Positions 51,071-61,920 are shown, counted from the first letter of the stretch. The stretch is DNA of 64,000 nt from Pseudomonadota bacterium (GCA_023450615.1 JAEXGT010000032.1:27626-91625), one strand, 5' to 3'. The notes: generated by a model not told the origin, from the letters alone. Numbers and translations: made by a program.

Positions 51071-51616
51071 CTAAATGATCCCTTCCGCACCACGCGCCAT
51101 GGCGGCGACGCCGGTGCGGGAGACTTCCACGAGGCCCACCGCCGTCATGAGCTTGATGAAGCGCTCGACCTCGTCGGTCGTGCCGGTGAGCTCGTACACG
51201 AAGGACGTGAGCGTGGCGTCGAGCGTGCGTGCGCCGAAGGCGGAAGCGAGGCGCATGGCCTCCACGCGGTGATCGCCCTTACCGACGACCTTCACGAGGC
51301 AAAGCTCGCGCTCCACCGCTTCGCCCGTCAACGTGAGATCGACCACGCGATGCACCGGCACGAGGCGCTCCAGCTGACTCTTGATCTGCTGGATGATGCT
51401 GTGCGTACCTGTCGTCACGATGGTGATGCGCGAGATATGCGCCTCGTGCTCCGTTTCCGTGACGGTCAGGCTTTCGATGTTGTAGCCGCGACCCGAGAAG
51501 AGGCCGGCGATGCGGGCGAGAACGCCCGGCTCGTTGTCGACGACGATGGCGAGCGTGTGCCGGTTAACGGGCTCGACATGGGTCGCGTCGGGGTAGTGTG
51601 TTTTCATCTGGAGCAT
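51071..51616 (-). CDS. ilvH: Acetolactate synthase small (regulatory) subunit
   Basis: A 181-residue protein with an N-terminal ACT domain (HTLAIVVDNEPGVLARIAGL, then FSGRGYNIESLTVTETEHE) and the IlvN/H C-terminal domain (AFGARTLDATLTSFVYELTG). It binds valine and confers feedback inhibition on the large subunit. Here a glutathione S-transferase gene is inserted between the large- and small-subunit genes, all on the same strand, so they are probably still one transcript. Confidence 0.95.
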   Translation of the reverse strand: MLQMKTHYPDATHVEPVNRHTLAIVVDNEPGVLARIAGLFSGRGYNIESLTVTETEHEAHISRITIVTTGTHSIIQQIKSQLERLVPVHRVVDLTLTGEAVERELCLVKVVGKGDHRVEAMRLASAFGARTLDATLTSFVYELTGTTDEVERFIKLMTAVGLVEVSRTGVAAMARGAEGII

Positions 51617-51642
51617 GGTTCGTTGTCCGGCGTTACTGGGCT

Positions 51643-52323
51643 TCAGGCTATGTTACGAAAATTCTCGATAGGCTCTTCATCGATCTCGTCGGCATCGACG
51701 ATCCAGGTTTCTTTCAGCGCCGCAGAGCGCCATTCCTGGAAAGCGGGAAGCGACAGGATCGCGTCGACATAAGCGCGCGTCTCGCCATCGAGAGAAATGG
51801 AATAGGTGTCCAGGCGCGTTGCGAGCGGCGCATACATGGCGTCCGCCGCCGAGAACGCGCCGAAGAGGAACGGCCCGCCAGCGCCGAAACGCTCACGCGC
51901 CTGGCGGACGATTTCGGAGAAGCGCGCCACATCGCGCGCGACACCTTCGCCGCGATCCTTTGAGGCATACTTCTTGCCGAGATTCATCGGGCAAACATTG
52001 CGCAGCGCCGAAAAGCCCGCATGCATCTCGGCCGCGATGGAGCGCGCCATGGCGCGAGCCTTGCGATCCTCCGGCCATGCGGGCGTGCCAAAGGCCTCGC
52101 CCACATATTCCATGATCGCGAGGCTCTCCCACACGGTCACGTCCCCGTCGATGAGGATAGGCACCTTTCCGGCGGGGGAATGCTTCAGCACTTTCGCTTT
52201 GGTATCCGGCAGATCGAGCGGGATCACGATCTCGTCAAAGGCGACACCCAGCTGCTTCATCAGCAGCCAGGGCCGGAGAGACCAGGACGAGTAGCACTTG
52301 TTGGCAATGACGAGAGTCGGCAT
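51643..52323 (-). CDS. Glutathione S-transferase family protein
   Basis: A 226-residue protein. The N-terminal thioredoxin fold has ANKCYSSWSLRPWLLMKQLG, the cis-proline region KVPILIDGDVTVWESLAIME and a C-terminal helical domain (GPFLFGAFSAADAMYAPLAT with the N-capping/hydrophobic-staple motif). It conjugates glutathione or acts as a thiol-dependent isomerase; the substrate is unknown. Its location inside the ilvB-ilvH unit is unusual. It has no obvious role in amino-acid synthesis. Confidence 0.9.
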   Translation of the reverse strand: MPTLVIANKCYSSWSLRPWLLMKQLGVAFDEIVIPLDLPDTKAKVLKHSPAGKVPILIDGDVTVWESLAIMEYVGEAFGTPAWPEDRKARAMARSIAAEMHAGFSALRNVCPMNLGKKYASKDRGEGVARDVARFSEIVRQARERFGAGGPFLFGAFSAADAMYAPLATRLDTYSISLDGETRAYVDAILSLPAFQEWRSAALKETWIVDADEIDEEPIENFRNIA

Positions 52324-52368
52324 GGTGATGCTCCATTCCCCTCTCCCGCGTGGGAGAGGGGTTCTCCA

Positions 52369-54141
<1,773 letters not shown>

Positions 54142-54201
54142 GGTCTTCGCTCCGTCGGGTCTTTGATGTCTGTCTGCGGTGTTTCGGGTGTTTTAGGCAA
54201 T

Positions 54202-54224
54202 AAAAAAGGCCCCTGAGGGGGGCC
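54202..54224 (-). terminator. ilvB attenuator terminator
   Basis: On the minus strand GGCCCC and GGGGCC pair (54219-54224 with 54208-54213) around a CTCA loop and are followed by TTTTTT (54202-54207). It lies between the leader peptide and ilvB, so it would stop transcription before the gene. Confidence 0.85.
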
Positions 54225-54228
54225 TGTG

Positions 54229-54274
54229 CGCCATCGCCGGACCTGCGGGGATCAATCCCGCTCCGTCGATGGCG
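54229..54274 (-). promoter_or_regulatory. ilvB leader upstream hairpin
   Basis: On the minus strand CGCCATCG (54267-54274) pairs with CGATGGCG (54229-54236). The 5' arm lies within the leader-peptide codons for Thr-Pro-Ser, just after the Leu-Ile-Leu-Val-Val codons. A ribosome stalled at those codons, or running past them, would change this fold. It is the likely pause or alternative hairpin of an attenuator. Confidence 0.65.
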
Positions 54275-54302
54275 TTCGTACTACGAGAATAAGCTTGCGC
54301 AT
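54252..54302 (-). CDS. ilvB leader peptide
   Basis: A 16-residue frame, MRKLILVVRTPSTERD, ending in TGA. The run Leu-Ile-Leu-Val-Val (CTT ATT CTC GTA GTA) contains all three branched-chain amino acids and uses codons that are uncommon in a GC-rich genome. It lies about 110 bp before ilvB and immediately before two hairpins, one a T-tailed terminator. This is the arrangement of amino-acid-operon attenuation. Too short for ordinary gene finders. Confidence 0.82.
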   Translation of the reverse strand: MRKLILVVRTPSTERD

Positions 54303-54422
54303 TTATGCGGATCTCGGTTCAAAAGTTGCGCCGACGCTATATGATCCATTCCATTCGGTCAAGCGGGGTCCGATTGGCAGATTGCGGCTTAGCTTTTAAG
54401 GTAGTCACCCTATTTTAGTCGT

Positions 54423-55259
54423 ATGACCATGACCGATACCACCTCCCCCACGGGAGTTCCGCTCCAAAATCAGCGTTTGACCGCCCGTGCCCTCCTTCTC
54501 GGCGACCGCCTCGACGTGGCGGGTCTTGAGCGCAGCGACGTTCTGTCCACCACTCCCCTTGCCTTCCGGGCCGGGCAGGACGGCTTCGTGGCCCTCTTCC
54601 GTTACGGCGTGGCCGTTCTGGTGGGCCTCACTCCCCTTGAGGAAGACGAGGTCATTCGCGGCCTGCGCCAGCGCATCCAGGGTGAGTTCGCGCGGCACGA
54701 AGAGGAAACCGCGATCATCGAGATCTCTCCGGACCGGGACGACCAGATCCCCCCAGGCGGCCCGATCTATATCAAGAAGCTCTCCACTGAACGGCTGATC
54801 GTCATCGCCGACGCGCTCTCCAAGAGCGCCACGCTTGCCCGCGACGAACGCGAGGCCTCTGCCGCCTTCGAGCTGGTGGAGCCTTCCGTTCAGCATCTCG
54901 CCCAGAAGGGCCGCCGCCCGCGCGACAGGCGCAGGATCATGAAGCAGGTGGGTCAAGCCCTTCTCGTGCGCCAGCGCATGTCCGGCGGCGTGGCCGTGGA
55001 GGAAAAGCCCGACGTGCTCTGGGACCGTCCGGATCTGGAGCGCCTCTATGCGCGCCTCGAAGACGAATATGAGCTGAAGGAGCGCGCCGCCGCCCTGCAC
55101 AGCAAGCTGGAAGTGCTGGGCGACACCGCCCAGGCGCTCACCGACATCATCGACACGGAACGCTCGTTGCGTCTCGAACTGATCATCGTGCTCCTGATCG
55201 TGTTCGAGATCTTTATCACCTTTTACCAGATGGCTATGGGATATATGACGGGCCATTGA
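54423..55259 (+). CDS. RMD1/DUF155 family protein
   Basis: A 278-residue protein. The N-terminal two thirds match the DUF155 (yeast RMD1) pattern, including TPLAFRAGQDGFVALFRYGV and VIADALSKSATLARDEREAS. A coiled segment near LYARLEDEYELKERAAALHS precedes a C-terminal membrane helix, LIIVLLIVFEIFITFYQMAM. The family's role in bacteria is unknown; the yeast proteins are linked to mitochondria and meiosis. It overlaps the convergent miaA gene by 26 bp. Confidence 0.85.
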   Translation: MTMTDTTSPTGVPLQNQRLTARALLLGDRLDVAGLERSDVLSTTPLAFRAGQDGFVALFRYGVAVLVGLTPLEEDEVIRGLRQRIQGEFARHEEETAIIEISPDRDDQIPPGGPIYIKKLSTERLIVIADALSKSATLARDEREASAAFELVEPSVQHLAQKGRRPRDRRRIMKQVGQALLVRQRMSGGVAVEEKPDVLWDRPDLERLYARLEDEYELKERAAALHSKLEVLGDTAQALTDIIDTERSLRLELIIVLLIVFEIFITFYQMAMGYMTGH

Positions 55260-56172
55260 GGCGGCTCATCACCGCCGCGAAGCCCTGCTCGGGGGGCACC
55301 CATTCCCAATCCGGCAATTGGTGGCGGAACCACGTGAACTGGCGCTTGGCGTAGCGCCGCGTATCGCCCTGCCCTTTGGCGATGGCCTCATCGAGCGAAG
55401 TCTCGCCGCGCAGATAAGCCAATAGCCCGGGCACGCCATGGGCCCGCATCGCGGGGAGCATGGGATCGAGGTCGCGTTCTCCGAGCGCCCTCACCTCCTC
55501 CAGCGCCCCCTGGTCCATCATGGCGAGGAAACGGTTGTCGATGCGGCGGCGCAATTCCTCCCGCTCGGGCGCGAGAAACAGCTTGATGACGGGCATGCCG
55601 TTCAACGGCCCCGGCTGGCGGGCTCCGTGGAAGGAGACGAGCGGCTGGCCGGTGGCGGCGAAGATCTCGAGCGCCCGCTGCACCCGCAGGCGGTCGGAGG
55701 GGCGCAAGGTCCGGGCGGTTTCAGGATCGCGCTCCATGAGCAGACGATGAAGCTCGGGCGTTTCCAGGCCTTCACTCTCCCGGCGCACCTCCTCCCGAAT
55801 GTCATCGGGAACGGCCGGAATGTCCGAGAGCCCCTCCGTGAGAGCCTTGAAATAAAGTCCCGTTCCGCCCACGAAAATCGGCACTTGGCCGCGACCTTGA
55901 ACCTCCCGCAGCACCTGAACCGCGTCAGTCACGTAGCGGCCCACGGAGAAGTTCACGGCGGCATCCACATGACCGTAGAGACGATGGGGAGCCTGCCCCT
56001 CCTCCTCCGGCGTGGGGCGGGCCGTAATCACCCGCAGGTCGCGATAAACCTGCATGGAATCGGCATTGATCACCACGCCATCGAGTTCCTGGGCCAATTT
56101 GATGCCCAAAGCGGACTTGCCTGATGCGGTCGGTCCTGCAATGAGAACCGCGCCGACCTTTCCGTCACTCAC
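55234..56172 (-). CDS. miaA: tRNA dimethylallyltransferase
   Basis: A 312-residue enzyme. The P-loop is LIAGPTASGKSALGIKLAQE (about residues 11-30), followed by VVINADSMQVYRDLRVITAR and the prenyl-acceptor region PIFVGGTGLYFKALTEGLSD. The C-terminal RYAKRQFTWFRHQLPDWEWV binds tRNA. It adds dimethylallyl to A37 of tRNAs reading UNN codons. It is divergent from serB with only 14 bp between starts, so their promoters overlap the neighbouring coding regions. Confidence 0.96.
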   Translation of the reverse strand: MSDGKVGAVLIAGPTASGKSALGIKLAQELDGVVINADSMQVYRDLRVITARPTPEEEGQAPHRLYGHVDAAVNFSVGRYVTDAVQVLREVQGRGQVPIFVGGTGLYFKALTEGLSDIPAVPDDIREEVRRESEGLETPELHRLLMERDPETARTLRPSDRLRVQRALEIFAATGQPLVSFHGARQPGPLNGMPVIKLFLAPEREELRRRIDNRFLAMMDQGALEEVRALGERDLDPMLPAMRAHGVPGLLAYLRGETSLDEAIAKGQGDTRRYAKRQFTWFRHQLPDWEWVPPEQGFAAVMSRLNGPSYIP

Positions 56173-56186
56173 AGTCCGGTCTCCCC

Positions 56187-57101
56187 ATGGCGTCCTCTCA
56201 AAACTCCCTCGTTGCGACCCTGGTCGCCAGCCCGTCCCATCCCGTCGTCACGGACGACCTCGTGGCCAAGGCAGCACACGCGTTGGGACATGAGACGCAA
56301 CGTAGCATTCTGGCAAGAGGAATCGCGGCGGACCTCATCATGACCGGCCCCGCCGAGGCCAAAACCGTCGAGGCCGCCCTGCGCGCGGCCCTGGATGGGG
56401 AGCCCGTCGATATCCTGGTGCAACCCTTCGCCACCCGGCGCAAGCGCCTGTTCCTGGCTGATATGGATTCCACCATGATCGGCCAGGAATGCATCGACGA
56501 GCTGGCTGATTATGTGGGGCTCAAAGCCGAGGTATCGGAAATCACCGAGCGCGCCATGCGCGGCGAGATCGCCTTCGAGCCCGCGTTGCGCGAGCGCGTG
56601 GCGCTTCTGAAAGGCCTGCCGGTCGGCGTGGTGGATGAGATCATCGAAAAGCGCATCACCCTCACCCCGGGCGGGAGCGCGCTGGTTCGCACCATCCGCA
56701 AGAACGGCGGTTATACCTGCCTCGTCTCCGGCGGCTTCACCCTCTTCACCGGCCCCATCGGCGGGAAGATCGGCTTTGACGAGCACCGCTCCAACCAGCT
56801 CATCCTCAACGGCGAGAAACTCGCCGGACTCGTCGAGGAACCCATCCTGGGCCGCGAGGCGAAGCTTGCGACGTTGGTCGAGCTGCGCGCCCGCTTCAAC
56901 CTTTCCCACCACGACACCATGGCCGTGGGCGACGGCGCGAACGATCTCGCCATGCTCGGCGAGGCCGGACTCGGCGTTGCCTTCCGCGCCAAGCCTGCCG
57001 TCGCCGCGGCCGCGCATGCGCGCATCGATCACGCGGATCTGACGGCGCTTCTCTATGCGCAGGGATATAAGGACGAGGAGATCGTCCGCGATCAGGCCTG
57101 A
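56187..57101 (+). CDS. serB: Phosphoserine phosphatase
   Basis: A 304-residue HAD phosphatase. The catalytic aspartates are in LFLADMDSTMIGQECIDELA (DxDST, about residues 94-98). Motif II is YTCLVSGGFTLFTGPIGGKI, and motif IV is TMAVGDGANDLAMLGEAGLG. A roughly 85-residue N-terminal regulatory region precedes it, as in other alphaproteobacterial SerB. It performs the last step of serine synthesis. It ends 10 bp into the end of the convergent acs gene. Confidence 0.95.
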   Translation: MASSQNSLVATLVASPSHPVVTDDLVAKAAHALGHETQRSILARGIAADLIMTGPAEAKTVEAALRAALDGEPVDILVQPFATRRKRLFLADMDSTMIGQECIDELADYVGLKAEVSEITERAMRGEIAFEPALRERVALLKGLPVGVVDEIIEKRITLTPGGSALVRTIRKNGGYTCLVSGGFTLFTGPIGGKIGFDEHRSNQLILNGEKLAGLVEEPILGREAKLATLVELRARFNLSHHDTMAVGDGANDLAMLGEAGLGVAFRAKPAVAAAAHARIDHADLTALLYAQGYKDEEIVRDQA

Positions 57102-59032
57102 GCCTGAACGCGCCTGACGATATCCGTCACCACCGTCGAATCGGCGACCGTTGATATGTCGCCGTGGTTTTCGAAATCTCCGGCGGCGATGCGTGTGAGG
57201 ATGCGGCGCAGGATTTTTCCCGAGCGGTTCTTCGGCAACTGTGGCGCCCATTCGATGCGATCCGGCGTGGCGATAGGGCCGATGCGCGTGCGCACGATTT
57301 GAACGAGATCGCGCTGCAGGTCATGGCTCTCCGCCACCCCTTCCTTCAGCGTGACGAAAGCGAAGATGCCTTGTCCCTTGATCTCATGCGGAAAGCCCAC
57401 GACGGCAGCCTCCGCCACGGATGGATGCGATGCAAGCGCCGCTTCCACCTCGACCGTGCCGAGGCGATGACCTGACACGTTGATCACATCGTCCAGACGG
57501 CCTGTGATCCAGTAATACCCATCCTCATCGCGGCGCGCGCCGTCGCCTGTGAAGTAGAAGCCGGGATAAGTACTGAAATAGGTCTTCAGGAAGCGCTCGC
57601 GGTCGTTGAGGATCGTGCGCGCCTGTCCGGGCCATGAATCCGCGAAGCACAGGCTCCCTGCTCCCTCACCTTCGACAACAGTGCCGTCGGCGCTGAGAAG
57701 TGCGGGGCGCACGCCAAAGAATGGTTTCGCCGCCGAGCCCGGCTTCTGCACCATCGCACCCGGCAGCGGGCACAGAAGCACGGCGCCCGTTTCGGTCTGC
57801 CAATAGGTATCGACAATGGGGCAGCGCCCGCCGCCGACGATCGTATGATACCAGAGCCATGCTTCGGGATTGATCGGCTCGCCCACGGAACCAAGCACCT
57901 TAAGAGACGAGAGATCGTGCCTGCGCACCGGCTCTTCTCCCTCGCGCATCAGCGAACGGATTGCGGTGGGCGCGGTGTAGAAGATGTTGACCTTGTATTT
58001 TTCGACGATCTGCCACCAGCGCGATGCATCCGGCCATGTGGGCACGCCTTCGAACAGCACGATTGTCGCGCCATTCGCGAGAGGTCCGTAGATCAGGTAG
58101 GTATGCGCCGTTACCCAGCCCACATCCGCCGTGCAGAAATGAATATCTCCGGGATGGAAGTCGAACATCGCCTTGAAGCTCGCAGCCGCATGGACGAGAT
58201 AACCGCCCGTCGTGTGCAGCATGCCCTTCGGCTTGCCCGTGGAGCCTGACGTATAGAGCACGAAGAGAGGATCTTCCGCTCCGACATCCACCGGCTCGCA
58301 GACATCCGGCACTTCGGAGAGCGCTTCCTCGTACCAGCGGTCACGCCCCGGCTTCATCGGAACATCGCTCCCGGTGCGGCGAACCACGAGCACATGCTCG
58401 ACGAAAGGAAGGCCTTCGAGCGCCGCGTCCGCGTTCTTCTTCAGCGGAACGAGTTTGCCGTTGCGCCTTCCCTCATCGGCCGTGATCAGAACCCGAGAGC
58501 GGCAATCTTCAATACGGCCTGCCAGCGCTTCCGACGAGAAACCGCTGAAGACCACGGAATGCACGGCACCGATGCGCGCGCATGCGAGCATGGCTGCAAT
58601 CGATTGATGAATGACGGGCAGATAAACGCTGACGAAGTCGCCTTTCTTCACGCCGAGCTTTTTCAGCGCATTCGCAAGACGCGACACTTCCTTTTGCAGT
58701 TCGCCCCACGTAATTCGCTTCGTCTCGCCGGGCGTGTCGCCCTCCCACAAGATCGCAGCATCGTTTCCACGCGCCGCGGCGTGACGGTCCAGGCAATTGT
58801 ACGATGCGTTCAATCGGCCATCGGCGAACCATTCAATGCTGACATCGTCGGGCGAGTAACGGGTGTTCTTCACCTGCGTGAAGGGCTTCGCCCAATCGAG
58901 GATCTGCGCCTGCTCGCGCCAGAAGGTCTCAGGATCGTCGAGGGATTGCCGATGGAGCAATTCATAGGTTTCGGCGCTCACATGCGCCGAGTCTGCAAGG
59001 TTGGCAGGAACAGGGAAAACGTTCTGGGTCAT
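57092..59032 (-). CDS. acs: Acetyl-CoA synthetase
   Basis: A 646-residue AMP-forming ligase. The P-loop-like motif is FVLYTSGSTGKPKGMLHTTG, the adenine region is DTYWQTETGAVLLCPLPGAM, the hinge is YYWITGRLDDVINVSGHRLG and the C-terminal catalytic lysine lies in LPKNRSGKILRRILTRIAAG (acetylatable lysine, about 606). It activates acetate to acetyl-CoA. Length is normal. The 5' region has an inverted repeat, and the gene ends convergently with serB. Confidence 0.96.
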   Translation of the reverse strand: MTQNVFPVPANLADSAHVSAETYELLHRQSLDDPETFWREQAQILDWAKPFTQVKNTRYSPDDVSIEWFADGRLNASYNCLDRHAAARGNDAAILWEGDTPGETKRITWGELQKEVSRLANALKKLGVKKGDFVSVYLPVIHQSIAAMLACARIGAVHSVVFSGFSSEALAGRIEDCRSRVLITADEGRRNGKLVPLKKNADAALEGLPFVEHVLVVRRTGSDVPMKPGRDRWYEEALSEVPDVCEPVDVGAEDPLFVLYTSGSTGKPKGMLHTTGGYLVHAAASFKAMFDFHPGDIHFCTADVGWVTAHTYLIYGPLANGATIVLFEGVPTWPDASRWWQIVEKYKVNIFYTAPTAIRSLMREGEEPVRRHDLSSLKVLGSVGEPINPEAWLWYHTIVGGGRCPIVDTYWQTETGAVLLCPLPGAMVQKPGSAAKPFFGVRPALLSADGTVVEGEGAGSLCFADSWPGQARTILNDRERFLKTYFSTYPGFYFTGDGARRDEDGYYWITGRLDDVINVSGHRLGTVEVEAALASHPSVAEAAVVGFPHEIKGQGIFAFVTLKEGVAESHDLQRDLVQIVRTRIGPIATPDRIEWAPQLPKNRSGKILRRILTRIAAGDFENHGDISTVADSTVVTDIVRRVQAQA

Positions 59033-59127
59033 GGCAATTCATCATCGAATGCACGAGCTGTCACGGAGCCCGTGAGAAGGACACCGACCCAGATGCCCTC
59101 ATGGGGGACGCTATGTCAACCAAAACG

Positions 59128-59145
59128 TTCGTTATTTAGAACGAA
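59128..59145. promoter_or_regulatory. Inverted repeat upstream of acs
   Basis: TTCGTT-ATTTAG-AACGAA is a perfect 6-bp dyad about 95 bp upstream of the acs start, in the AT-richer gap before the Do-protease terminator. It might be an operator for acs. No known consensus recognised. Confidence 0.3.
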
Positions 59146-59154
59146 GCATTCATG

Positions 59155-59180
59155 AAAAAGGCGGCTATAGCCGCCCTTTT
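59155..59180 (-). terminator. Rho-independent terminator behind the Do-type protease gene
   Basis: GGCGGC-TATA-GCCGCC (59160-59175) with AAAAA to the left, giving a T-run on the minus strand, and CTTTT to the right. It ends the protease transcript. Confidence 0.8.
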
Positions 59181-59198
59181 CGTAACTATTACAATATC

Positions 59199-60710
59199 TT
59201 ACTCGATGGACAGGGCCACGAAGCGGACCTCACCCTGAGGGTTGGAAACCAGAAGTAGCGCAGACTTGCGGCCCTGCGACTTCAGGTCGTCGATCTTCTT
59301 CGTCACATCGGCCGGGTTGGTCACCGGCTCCTGATTGACCTCGACGATCACCTCACCAGCCTGGATCCGCTTGTCCGAGGCATTGGAGTTGGGATCGACC
59401 CGGGTAATCACCACGCCCTTCAGATCGTCCTTCAGGCTGTAGCGGCGGCGCAGCTCGTCCGTCATGCCGGACATGCTGAGGCCCAGAGCCTGACGGGTGA
59501 CCGTGGGAGCGTCCCCGGAGGGTTGCTGAAGGCCGGCCTGCTTCTCGCCATCCTCGAGGCGGCCCAGGGTCACCTTCTTGCTCATTTCCTGGCCCTTGCG
59601 GACGATGGCCACATCGACTTCCTTGCCAACCGGCGTGGAAGCAACGATGCGCGGCAGGTCGCGGGAATCCTTCACGTCCTTGCCGTCAAACTTGACGATC
59701 ACGTCACCGACTTCGAGACCGGCCGGCTTGGCGGGGCCCTTCTCGTCGATCCCAGCGATCAGAGCGCCGCGCGCAGTGCCGAGGCTGAGGGCCTCCGCAG
59801 TGGCGTCATCCACGTTCTGGATACGCACGCCGAGCCATCCGCGGCGGGTTTCTCCGAACTCGCGGAGCTGCTCGATGATCGGAACGGCTGTCGAGGCCGG
59901 AACGGCAAAGCCGATACCCACCGAGCCGCCCGTGGGCGAGAGGATCGCGGTGTTGATGCCGATGACCTCACCGTTCATGTTGAACAGCGGACCGCCGGAA
60001 TTGCCCTTGTTGATGGAGGCATCGGTCTGAATGTAGTTGTCGTAGGGGCCGGACTCGATGTTGCGGCCACGGGCCGACACGATGCCGGCGGTCACCGAAC
60101 CGCCGAGACCGAAGGGGTTGCCGATCGCCATCACCCAATCACCGGGGCGAATGGATTCGGAATCGCCGAACTTCACGGCCTTGAGAGGCTTGTCGGTCTT
60201 CACGCGGAGCACCGCGAGATCCACCTTGGAATCCTTGCCTACGATCTCGGCCTTAAGCCGCGTGCCGTCGGGGAAGATCACGCTGATGTCGTTGGCTTCG
60301 CCGATCACGTGGTTGTTGGTGACCACGATGCCCGACGGGTCGATCACGAAGCCGGAGCCCAGCGAGTTGGAGCTGCGCGGGCGCGAGGGTGAATTCTCGC
60401 CGCCGCCTCCCTGACCTCGACGGTTGAAGAACTCCTCGAAGAGATCCTCGAACGGGGTGCCGGGCGGAAGCTGAGGCAGGGTACGGTTGCGCGCCTCGAC
60501 CGTGGTCGAAGCCGAAATGTTCACCACGGCGCCAGTCACCTCCTCCGCCAGATCGGCGAAAGATTCAGGGGCGGAGCGGGCGTAAGACGGGAGCGGCATG
60601 GCAGCCGCGACGAAGGTCACGACCGCGAAGAAGGAGGCGGCCAGTCGGCGTAACGGGCGCTGAGGCTGCGCCGTTGCGGAGAGCGCCAGCGCATTCGTGG
60701 CTTGAGTCAT
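59199..60710 (-). CDS. Do-family periplasmic serine protease (DegP/MucD-like)
   Basis: A 503-residue protein with a signal sequence (LAASFFAVVTFVAAAMPLPS, then YARS). The trypsin-like triad is visible in IVVTNNHVIGEANDISVIFP (His), SKVDLAVLRVKTDKPLKAVK (Asp) and DASINKGNSGGPLFNMNGEV (Ser). Two PDZ domains follow (RGWLGVRIQNVDDATAEAL, and the C-terminal GVVITRVDPNSNASDKRIQA). It degrades or refolds damaged envelope proteins. It lies downstream of hflK-hflC-DUF2065, a conserved alphaproteobacterial order. Confidence 0.94.
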   Translation of the reverse strand: MTQATNALALSATAQPQRPLRRLAASFFAVVTFVAAAMPLPSYARSAPESFADLAEEVTGAVVNISASTTVEARNRTLPQLPPGTPFEDLFEEFFNRRGQGGGGENSPSRPRSSNSLGSGFVIDPSGIVVTNNHVIGEANDISVIFPDGTRLKAEIVGKDSKVDLAVLRVKTDKPLKAVKFGDSESIRPGDWVMAIGNPFGLGGSVTAGIVSARGRNIESGPYDNYIQTDASINKGNSGGPLFNMNGEVIGINTAILSPTGGSVGIGFAVPASTAVPIIEQLREFGETRRGWLGVRIQNVDDATAEALSLGTARGALIAGIDEKGPAKPAGLEVGDVIVKFDGKDVKDSRDLPRIVASTPVGKEVDVAIVRKGQEMSKKVTLGRLEDGEKQAGLQQPSGDAPTVTRQALGLSMSGMTDELRRRYSLKDDLKGVVITRVDPNSNASDKRIQAGEVIVEVNQEPVTNPADVTKKIDDLKSQGRKSALLLVSNPQGEVRFVALSIE

Positions 60711-60798
60711 CGAGAACCCTCTCTTGGAGAATGAGATATAGATTGTCGTTCTTGCCGGTCATTCAAGCGGCAAATGCGGCGGAAGCTGGGCCTTAGCC

Positions 60799-60990
60799 TC
60801 AGCCTAACCACCGCACCAGCCAGATGATGCCCAGGCCGGCGAAGGCCGAGATGATGCCGACAAGGCGCATCTGGTCGCTCGGACTGTGCGCGGCCTCGTA
60901 CATGGCTCGACGCATTCCGTCAGGGAAGGCCGCAAACAAGATGCCCTCGACCGCGAGAGCGAGGCCGAGGGCTGCAATCAAATCCAACAT
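60799..60990 (-). CDS. DUF2065 family small membrane protein
   Basis: A 63-residue protein, starting MLDLIAALGLALAVEGILFA, with a second hydrophobic segment MRLVGIISAFAGLGIIWLVR. DUF2065 proteins have two helices and commonly follow hflC. Function is unknown; association with the HflKC-protease complex is suggested by gene order. It starts 6 bp after the hflC stop. Confidence 0.88.
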   Translation of the reverse strand: MLDLIAALGLALAVEGILFAAFPDGMRRAMYEAAHSPSDQMRLVGIISAFAGLGIIWLVRWLG

Positions 60991-60996
60991 CAGACC

Positions 60997-61920
60997 TTAC
61001 TGTGCAGGAGCCGGCTGGGGAGCCGGGGTTGTGGAGGCTCCTCCATTGGACCTGACGGCAGACCCGTTGAAGTAGCGGAAGAATTCCGAGTCCGGGCTCA
61101 GAACGAGGCGGGTGCCGCTTCCCTTCAGGCCTGTTTCATAAGCCTGCATGGAACGGTAGAAGGTGAAGAACTCGGGATCCCGGCCGAAAGCCTCGGCGAG
61201 AATGCGGTTACGGTCGGCGTCGCCCTGACCGCGCAGCTCCTCCGCCCGCTGGTTAGCTTCCGCGCGGATGATCGTCGCCTCACGTTCGGCGCGGGCGCGG
61301 ATGGTCTGCGCCTGCTGGTTGCCGTTCGCGCGAAGGTCCGCGGCCTCACGCTCACGCTCCGTGCGCATGCGCTGATAGACCGCCTGGCTGTTGGCGTTGG
61401 GCAGATCCACGCGGGTAAGACGCACGTCGATCATCTCAATGCCGAGACTTGCGGCCTGACGATTCACCTCTTCTTGGATGCGCTCCATCAGCTGCGGACG
61501 TTCCGTGCGCACGATGGCATCGCGGGAAGCGCTGGCCAGGATGTTGCGCATGGCCGAGTTGGTGAAGCTCTGCAGACGCTGGTTGGCCAGAGAGATGGTA
61601 CCGACCGCCTGATAGAAGCGCAGCGGATCGACGATGCGGTAGCGGGTGAAGGCATCGACCTCCAGGTTCTGCCTGTCGGCCGACAGAAGCGTCTGCACCG
61701 GCAGGTCGAGATCGAGAACCCGCTTCTCGAAATAGGTGACATGGTCGATCAGGGGCAGCTTGAACTTCAGGCCCGGCTCGGAAATGGCCGATTGCACCGC
61801 GCCGAAGCGCAGGACGAGCGCATACTGCGTCTGCTGGACGATGAAGGTCGAGCTGTAGATAACGATGGCCACCAGAACCAGCAGGATCAGGAGGCCCGTG
61901 CGAAGGACGGGATTATTCAT
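60997..61920 (-). CDS. hflC: Protease modulator HflC
   Basis: A 307-residue SPFH/band-7 protein. An N-terminal membrane anchor (LLILLVLVAIVIYSSTFIVQ) is followed by the band-7 domain (AISEPGLKFKLPLIDHVTYF, then VDAFTRYRIVDPLRFYQAVG) and a coiled helix rich in Ala/Glu/Arg (QTIRARAEREATIIRAEANQ). With HflK it forms a large periplasmic cage around FtsH. Its ATG overlaps the hflK stop by 4 bp. Confidence 0.95.
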   Translation of the reverse strand: MNNPVLRTGLLILLVLVAIVIYSSTFIVQQTQYALVLRFGAVQSAISEPGLKFKLPLIDHVTYFEKRVLDLDLPVQTLLSADRQNLEVDAFTRYRIVDPLRFYQAVGTISLANQRLQSFTNSAMRNILASASRDAIVRTERPQLMERIQEEVNRQAASLGIEMIDVRLTRVDLPNANSQAVYQRMRTEREREAADLRANGNQQAQTIRARAEREATIIRAEANQRAEELRGQGDADRNRILAEAFGRDPEFFTFYRSMQAYETGLKGSGTRLVLSPDSEFFRYFNGSAVRSNGGASTTPAPQPAPAQ

